This document shows positions 58,669-64,000 of a DNA stretch of 64,000 nt, in pieces. The notes under the pieces were generated by a model. It did no database searches. It saw only the letters and a list, made by a program, of their open reading frames with translations, and was not told the DNA's origin. The DNA is taken from positions 21,894,001 to 21,958,000 of the forward strand of contig AP031358.1 in the NCBI GenBank assembly GCA_037833965.1, read 5' to 3'. This DNA comes from Marchantia polymorpha subsp. ruderalis. Its lineage: Eukaryota > Streptophyta > Marchantiopsida > Marchantiales > Marchantiaceae. The position numbers and the translations under genes were made by a program. The number at the start of each line of letters is the position of its first letter. Position 1 is the stretch's first letter.

Positions 58669-61600
58669 ATGGTCCATCACCAATCAAGCCTTTACCGATG
58701 CCTGCCTGACCTGGTATGTAACAGAAAACCAGTTACTGCGGAATCAAGTTAAATAATTGGCTATTTTCGCACAATCGGCTTACTTATAAAAAAGTTTTGG
58801 GGTCCGACTAGAAGTTTGGCTATTCAATTCCGTTCTCAATAATCTCTGCAATAATATTGCGATCTACGAGGAATTTGTGTCGTAAGAGTTGGATCAGATT
58901 TGTTTCGGACTGGTTAGCAGCGAAAGAGTGAAGAGCTCCGTAGCTCTAGTAAGAAAATTCTAAGAAGATGTTGTGAAATGTCCAGGACTTAGATTATGCC
59001 CTGCACGAGGTTTAGACTCTCATGGCGTCCAGTAGATTACGCGTCCTACTTGAATGTTCCAAACGTCCGAGTGACTAGATCGAGAATTTGGATCGCGACT
59101 TCCAGAAAAACCGTGCAGAGTCTGTAGATCCAACTGATTCTGCAGAGATTAAGATGAAGCGTAGCGGTGAAGTTCTTATGCACGCAGAGAGATTCACTGA
59201 CTCGCAGATCGCTCTTCGTAGTGCTGTCAGATCTTATGTTCTTACCTCGTGGTCTCCAACAACTGAAGATTGGACAGTGACGAAGGAAGTGCTGGAAGGA
59301 CGGTTGACGTGCCCGCTGCACTCTCGGCACATGTGACCGATGGGCATTCAAAAAGCGCGCAGAGCCGGTATCCCTTGACCGCAACGGTCTCCAAACGTGG
59401 AAACGCACAGGGTTCTCTCAACTGCAACACTTCAAGAATTCAAGTCCATTCCTGTACGTGGTTCAGTCCCCACAGTGTACTGTACACTACACCACCAAGT
59501 ACCATATACTACACAGTACACATCGTTCAGCTACCTCTATCAAGTTTCTCTTGACCTTTAGCTTAATCTCATAATCTGTCGGATAAGAGCACCCCACCAC
59601 TTCGACCGGAAGAAATACATGAGAGACGAGGTGAGGATCTGAGAGTTGTCCGAAGGATATTTTTTGGCATGCATATCCAATCCTTCTTAATGCCCACGAG
59701 TGCTCTTCTTAAAGAACCTCAGATGATCTTTGCCGTCCGATTATCTGGGAGGACCTATCCTATAAGTCGATTGTAAGTCAAGTGCTTTACAGCGTATTTA
59801 ATTAACCTGGCCCTAGGGCCTGGTTTACTAAACTCAAGCTCCATCACTATTTATACTTTGATGGTAGTGCTGGACTTGGTTGGTGGAGCTGTACATCAGT
59901 GAGTTCTGAGCCAGCTTCCCACCCTTTGTGCTGTGAGCTTGAGTTTCCCCGAAAGTTCCAGCTCGTTCTCTTGAAGCTACGGCTTTGACTTAAGTTGGTC
60001 CCATGGTCCCATGGTCCCAGTGGTCGCTTTCTAGTGTTCATGAGCTCCTTGGATACCCGAAGGAGAGTCGTCGGACCATTGGTCAGTTGATCGATTGGCA
60101 AGAGGTAAGATTCAAAGGAGCGGGTACATCTGAGTCCTGATCGAGTTGTCTTTGAGAATCTGATCCTGCTCCATCGAAACAATGGTAAAACTGTTTATCT
60201 TTCCCTTGCAAGCACACAGCCATAAACTTTATGATGGTATCTATTGGTTAATATATATTTCTTGAAGTAAAACAGGTTTCATATAGATGTACAAGGAAAT
60301 TGTGGTTTGATGACATACATGTATCAGTGCAAGAATATTAACAATATATTATATAATATTTATAAAAAAAAACTAAAAAATTCTATCAAGTGATTCATTG
60401 ATGAAATCAAACATGTAGCTCTCTAAATATATCATGATGCATCTTTAAAGTTCAAAATAAATGTCAAATGGTGTACAAACAAGAAATGCATGAGAATATG
60501 CATCATGTCTTACATAGTGATTGCAATATGTGTGGACTAAAGTAACCTATAGACTAACTTCGCAAAAATGATAGATCCTTTTATGTTGTTATGTAGTCTT
60601 TACTCTACTTTAGTCCACGCATTTTTACTACTATCGTTACATACAACATGAATGTACTTTGCATTTTCACAGACAATGAGTTCATATCAACGTGTGTTGT
60701 ATCCGAGGTAATATCAAACTCACACACCTGAATAAGGATATTTTATATAATAAGCCGAGGCTTAACATATCTTTATAGAAAAAAGGAGTTGGTAGCCAAA
60801 CCAAAATGAAGTATCTGCACTCTTGTAGTTACAAGAATTAAGATAAAGACTGATTTGGAGAATGTTGATCTTCAAAATAAAGCGAATGTAGAGGATGCTC
60901 GTGATCAAATTAAACCACGTACTCTTGTCTAGTAAGAGGGCTCAGAGGAAAATTACAGCATTCAACAAGAGTTTTGTGTGCTGACTAACTTGCCATGTCC
61001 ATCTCACGAGAAAAGCTCCCAAAGCATCGAGAAATTGGTACGCGTTCTGATTTTCTTGATACAGAGTGCACGCGCACACGGCAATGTGAAGAAGAACGTT
61101 GTGGCCGCCAAATGCTGGACCTCGCGGATGTCAATCGGCCGTGAAATGTCCTGCGAATTGACATGCGCCTGATCCTCTCCGCGTCGATGGCGCAGCCTTG
61201 AGAATTTCAGCTGCACTTTGTTTTCCTTGCTTCTTCTTGGACCTTTAAAGCGCGAGATGGCAAAGGCGCGAGAGCGACTAGAAACAAAACAATGTGGTTG
61301 TGTTTGATCTTTTGTTCGAAGTCGGAGTAGCATCAGAGTCATGTTTTAACAAAGCACCAGAATTCCATTCGTGCATCCTTCGACAAACAGGGCAGGTATG
61401 AGTTTCTAAGAGATTGCTGGACCCACAAATCCCAAGTTTAGGAAAATGAGGTTCTTTGCTTATTGAAGTCGTCTCAAGTGGGGATTCAGATCGTTGCAGA
61501 TAGGAATGTATTCGGGAACATAATCACCCGGTCGTCACAGGAAATAGTTTACTGTTCCCCAAGTTCAAGATTCGCACGCTGTGTTCTTGACGACTTACAG

Positions 61601-61764
61601 AATGTGGCGAGTCGAAAAGTACATGTGGTTTTAGCACAGACTGGAGAACTAAATGTACCACTATTGAGACCAGGACAGTCGAATGAATGTTTTGAAATCG
61701 TTTTCTCAGCTTCACTTCATTCTCTGCTCATTCAATCCGCACTGTAATTCCAGTTGTCGTCCAC

Positions 61765-62336
61765 GTGCACTGTCCACGCTTTAACACCTTCATGGGGGAC
61801 CAAGACAATTGGGATATAGCCTGCATTCCTGATTCCCGTCCAGAAGAAACTGGAGTGCTATCAGGAATATCGGAAGCAAGATGGTGGAAGGCAAGGAAAG
61901 GGCATATGGATGCCTCTTTGATCAACCGCCTCACATTCTCCAACCTTCGATATCTCTGCTGCTTGTGTTATAATTCTCTACGTTCGATCCTGATTATACG
62001 GATCCTACCGAAGCTCGAGAGGTTTGTGAGGTATTTCTTAGACGGCTTCTTTTGGGTTCCGACTCTGGTGGAATCGAAAATCCCAAATTTCGCCACAAAG
62101 CTGACAAAGATTTTGCGAGGCTTCTGCTTTCATTGCGTGTTGAAGGACATCGTGTGAGACAATCTGTCATGGCTTCGTCGAGCGGTCGTGACATTATGGT
62201 TGGCATGGCTGATATCAAGCTGAAACAAAAGGCGAAGAGCATTTCGGGACCCCCACCAAATGTTGCTCTCGTTAAGTTTCCTTATTCTTTCGATCTCGTA
62301 TTCTCCCACCGTTTTGGGTGTAAGCAATTTTCTTAG
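61765..62336 (+). other. Two overlapping unrecognised ORFs, possible exons or pseudogene
   Basis: A 130-codon ORF (61765-62157) and a second frame open from about 61972 to 62336 (ATG at 62052) overlap. Parts look protein-like (TFDPDYTDPTEAREVCEVF in the second frame), which could reflect one coding sequence with a frameshift, or exons of a gene leading into the PKA-R-like gene downstream. Neither matches a family I recognise, and the minus strand is also open here (61994-62242). Confidence 0.2.
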
Positions 62337-62901
62337 GAGCTAAGATCAGAGCATTAGTGTCGTGAAATGATATACATGTCAATATTTATGAAGAATGGCC
62401 AAGCATTGTGGCCGCGATGTGGAGGGTTTAGTGCTAAATTCTGATGTGCTGAATAAGATGGAAAAGTTGTCAAAGATTGACCCAATCTTCGTAGACGCGC
62501 ACTAGCCACTCAATTAAGCCCTTAATATGTAAACAGAAACCTACTACTCGGTGTTTTTCTCATGCCATTTGAGCATCCGCTCGTTTGCCGAGGAGAATAG
62601 TGCTCTAGACTTTTCGATTCAATGTGCACAATTTAAATGAAGTCTGCGCCTACCTACGATCATTTTGGTTTAGTGTCGGTCGAGGTGTGCAATGTGGTAA
62701 AAATTTCTGCGTGTAAAAATTGTAAAAATTTCTGCGTGGGCTTTAATTTTGATCCCGCTCCCCAGCAGCGGCTGGGGAGCCGCTGCTGATGCATTGCCCG
62801 CACTTTCTTGCATCATCCATCTGATGTAACTGATGTAATCTTGTTAATCTTTCGCCGTGAATCAGAATGCTAAATTTCTGACGTACAGTATACGTGACTG
62901 A

Positions 62902-63825
62902 ATGCAGAGGCAAAGGCAAAGGAGCAAGACCCTCTCCTTTCGACGAACGGGTGTCAGTTCTTCAGTAAAAACTGTGACGGAAAAAGCCGAAACAAAGGCA
63001 AGGACTCAGGCTTTTTTGAACTGCAAAGGTCGTTTAGTTCTTATTCATTTAGGTTTGCACTTACCTTCTACAAATATGATCCAGACAATGACTTGCGGCA
63101 GACCCGTCCTTATGTTGTGGCAACCACTACTCTCATGGGCATTTTGTCAAGATTGTTTGTCCTATTTTTAAGCACTTGTCTGAAATCACTAAAATGAATT
63201 GACATTGTCTCTTTAACCTTCCCCTCCTCGCACTCATCGCCGTAACTCGAGCTTTAAGTATGCTAACAGCTTCATACATGCATGTCCCAGTTTTTCTATC
63301 ATCGTTTTCTTGTTGCGTTCCATCTAGTTATTCATGCTGGCACCTTTGGGACACGTCGATTTGAGTTCCTCCTGTCTCTTGCATCCCACGTCCTACTGAC
63401 TGATCCTGTACTATCTTATATGTAGTTGTCAAGTTTGACGCTTGATAAACTCTGCTGATGCACAGGTGGTAGATAAGAGTGAAGACGCTAAAAAACGTAT
63501 TCGCAACTTCTTTTCTAAGAACTACCTTCTTCAACATCTCGACCAGGAACAATCACAAAGGGTAGGATGCTTTTGTTTCAGCTTGACTGCATTTTAACGG
63601 CAGATGTATTTGAAGTATTACAAGGATCCTATTACTTAAATTGGCAGATTCTATTTACTCTTCGAATTTTTGGCTTATTATTACAAGTGTACACGTAAGG
63701 ATTTGAGAAAACCGTTTCTTGAGTTTGTGCAACAGATAGTCGAAGCAGTGGAAGAAGTTCATTTCAACGAAGGGGATGTCATCATCCATCAAGGAGAACC
63801 TGGCGAGTTTTTTTATCTCCTAGAG
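62902..63825 (+). CDS. PKA regulatory-subunit-like gene, partial (window end)
   Basis: Two exons are clear: 63466-63561 and 63736-63825, both phase 0 with GT-AG borders. They encode KKRIRNFFSKNYLLQHLDQE followed by HFNEGDVIIHQGEPGEFFYL, the linker helix and first beta-strands of the first cyclic-nucleotide-binding domain of PKA regulatory subunits. An upstream frame at 62902 onward contains SFRRTGVSSS, which resembles the type I pseudosubstrate (RRxGVS, small residue in place of the phosphorylated Ser). Its donor is uncertain: GTAAAA at 62965 or a later site. The regulatory subunit holds the catalytic subunit inactive until cAMP binds. The dimerisation domain and true start are not found, and the phosphate-binding cassette lies beyond the window. 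A related CNB protein, such as a channel or kinase, remains possible. Confidence 0.6.
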
Positions 63826-64000
63826 GTGCAGCACCCCTGTGGATTTTTTTATCTCCCCATTTAAGAGTAAGTGGATGAAGGGAAATCAGTATCAGAAACT
63901 TAGGGTTAACGAATAAGAAGGTACAACTTGAATCATTAGGGGGGTATAGACTTCTACAGAGCCTTGATTATCGTGTTCAAAAGACTACCAGAGTGTATGA

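Larger units (their letters stand above)
55129..62901. other. Mostly gene-less stretch, AT-rich core
   Basis: 55.13-55.5 kb is GC-rich and should contain the ACP promoter and leader. 55.6-58.4 kb is very AT-rich with no ORF above 70 codons. 58.4-62.9 kb is more balanced, with unrecognised ORFs such as 59046-59408 (minus), 59088-59336 (plus) and 61004-61342 (minus), which overlap on both strands. Tandem repeats and two ORFs near 62 kb are listed separately. Confidence 0.45.

Noticed and set aside
1-64000. CRISPR arrays, bacterial operons, rRNA genes, organelle inserts
   Set aside because: No regularly spaced identical repeats, no rRNA signatures and no recognisable plastid or mitochondrial genes were seen. 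Gene structure is nuclear plant.

Overview
The window is nuclear DNA of a land plant. Protein genes have many small GT-AG introns, one tRNA gene carries an intron, and plant-type LTR and DNA transposons are present, one primed by initiator tRNA-Met. The best clue to the organism is an intact ortholog of the axonemal ruler protein CCDC39/FAP59, a gene that plants with non-motile sperm have lost. A partial gene resembling a PKA regulatory subunit fits as well. A bryophyte is my first guess, with lycophyte or fern possible; the sequence alone does not settle it.

Layout. 1-5.4 kb: no recognisable gene. 5.4-8.1 kb: GC-rich island with one unrecognised minus-strand ORF and a G-rich minisatellite. 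8.1-12.3 kb: AT-rich, no gene. 12.3-23.6 kb: transposon nest. A full-length Ty3/gypsy chromovirus (12561-18616, two 417-bp LTRs, 5-bp target duplication) has inserted into a decayed PIF/Harbinger transposase. A SANT/Myb-like relic and a hAT/KIAA1586-like relic follow. 23.6-26.5 kb: AT-rich. 26.5-27.3 kb: a duplicated segment holding an intron-containing elongator tRNA-Met gene and a broken copy of its 3' half. 27.3-39.2 kb: the CCDC39/FAP59 gene on the minus strand (17 exons located), whose intron 8 is almost entirely an eroded Ty1/copia element. 39.2-46 kb: intergenic, with a strong 27-bp hairpin. 46-49.2 kb: a single-exon O-fucosyltransferase-like Golgi protein with a long GA-rich leader. 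53.8-55.1 kb: a four-exon plastid acyl carrier protein on the minus strand. 55.1-62.9 kb: mostly gene-less. 62.9-64 kb: start of the PKA-regulatory-subunit-like gene, cut by the window end.

The genes do not form one pathway. CCDC39 and the PKA-R-like gene could both act in flagellated sperm; ACP serves plastid fatty-acid synthesis; the O-fucosyltransferase-like protein serves the Golgi. The most unusual signal is in the chromovirus. Its gag and pol frames meet at a textbook -1 ribosomal frameshift module (GGGAAAC heptamer, 7-nt spacer, 8-bp perfect stem), and its LTR promoter carries three 22-bp repeats around an ABRE/bZIP-like core. The LTRs are about 98.6% identical, yet the coding region carries three in-frame stops.
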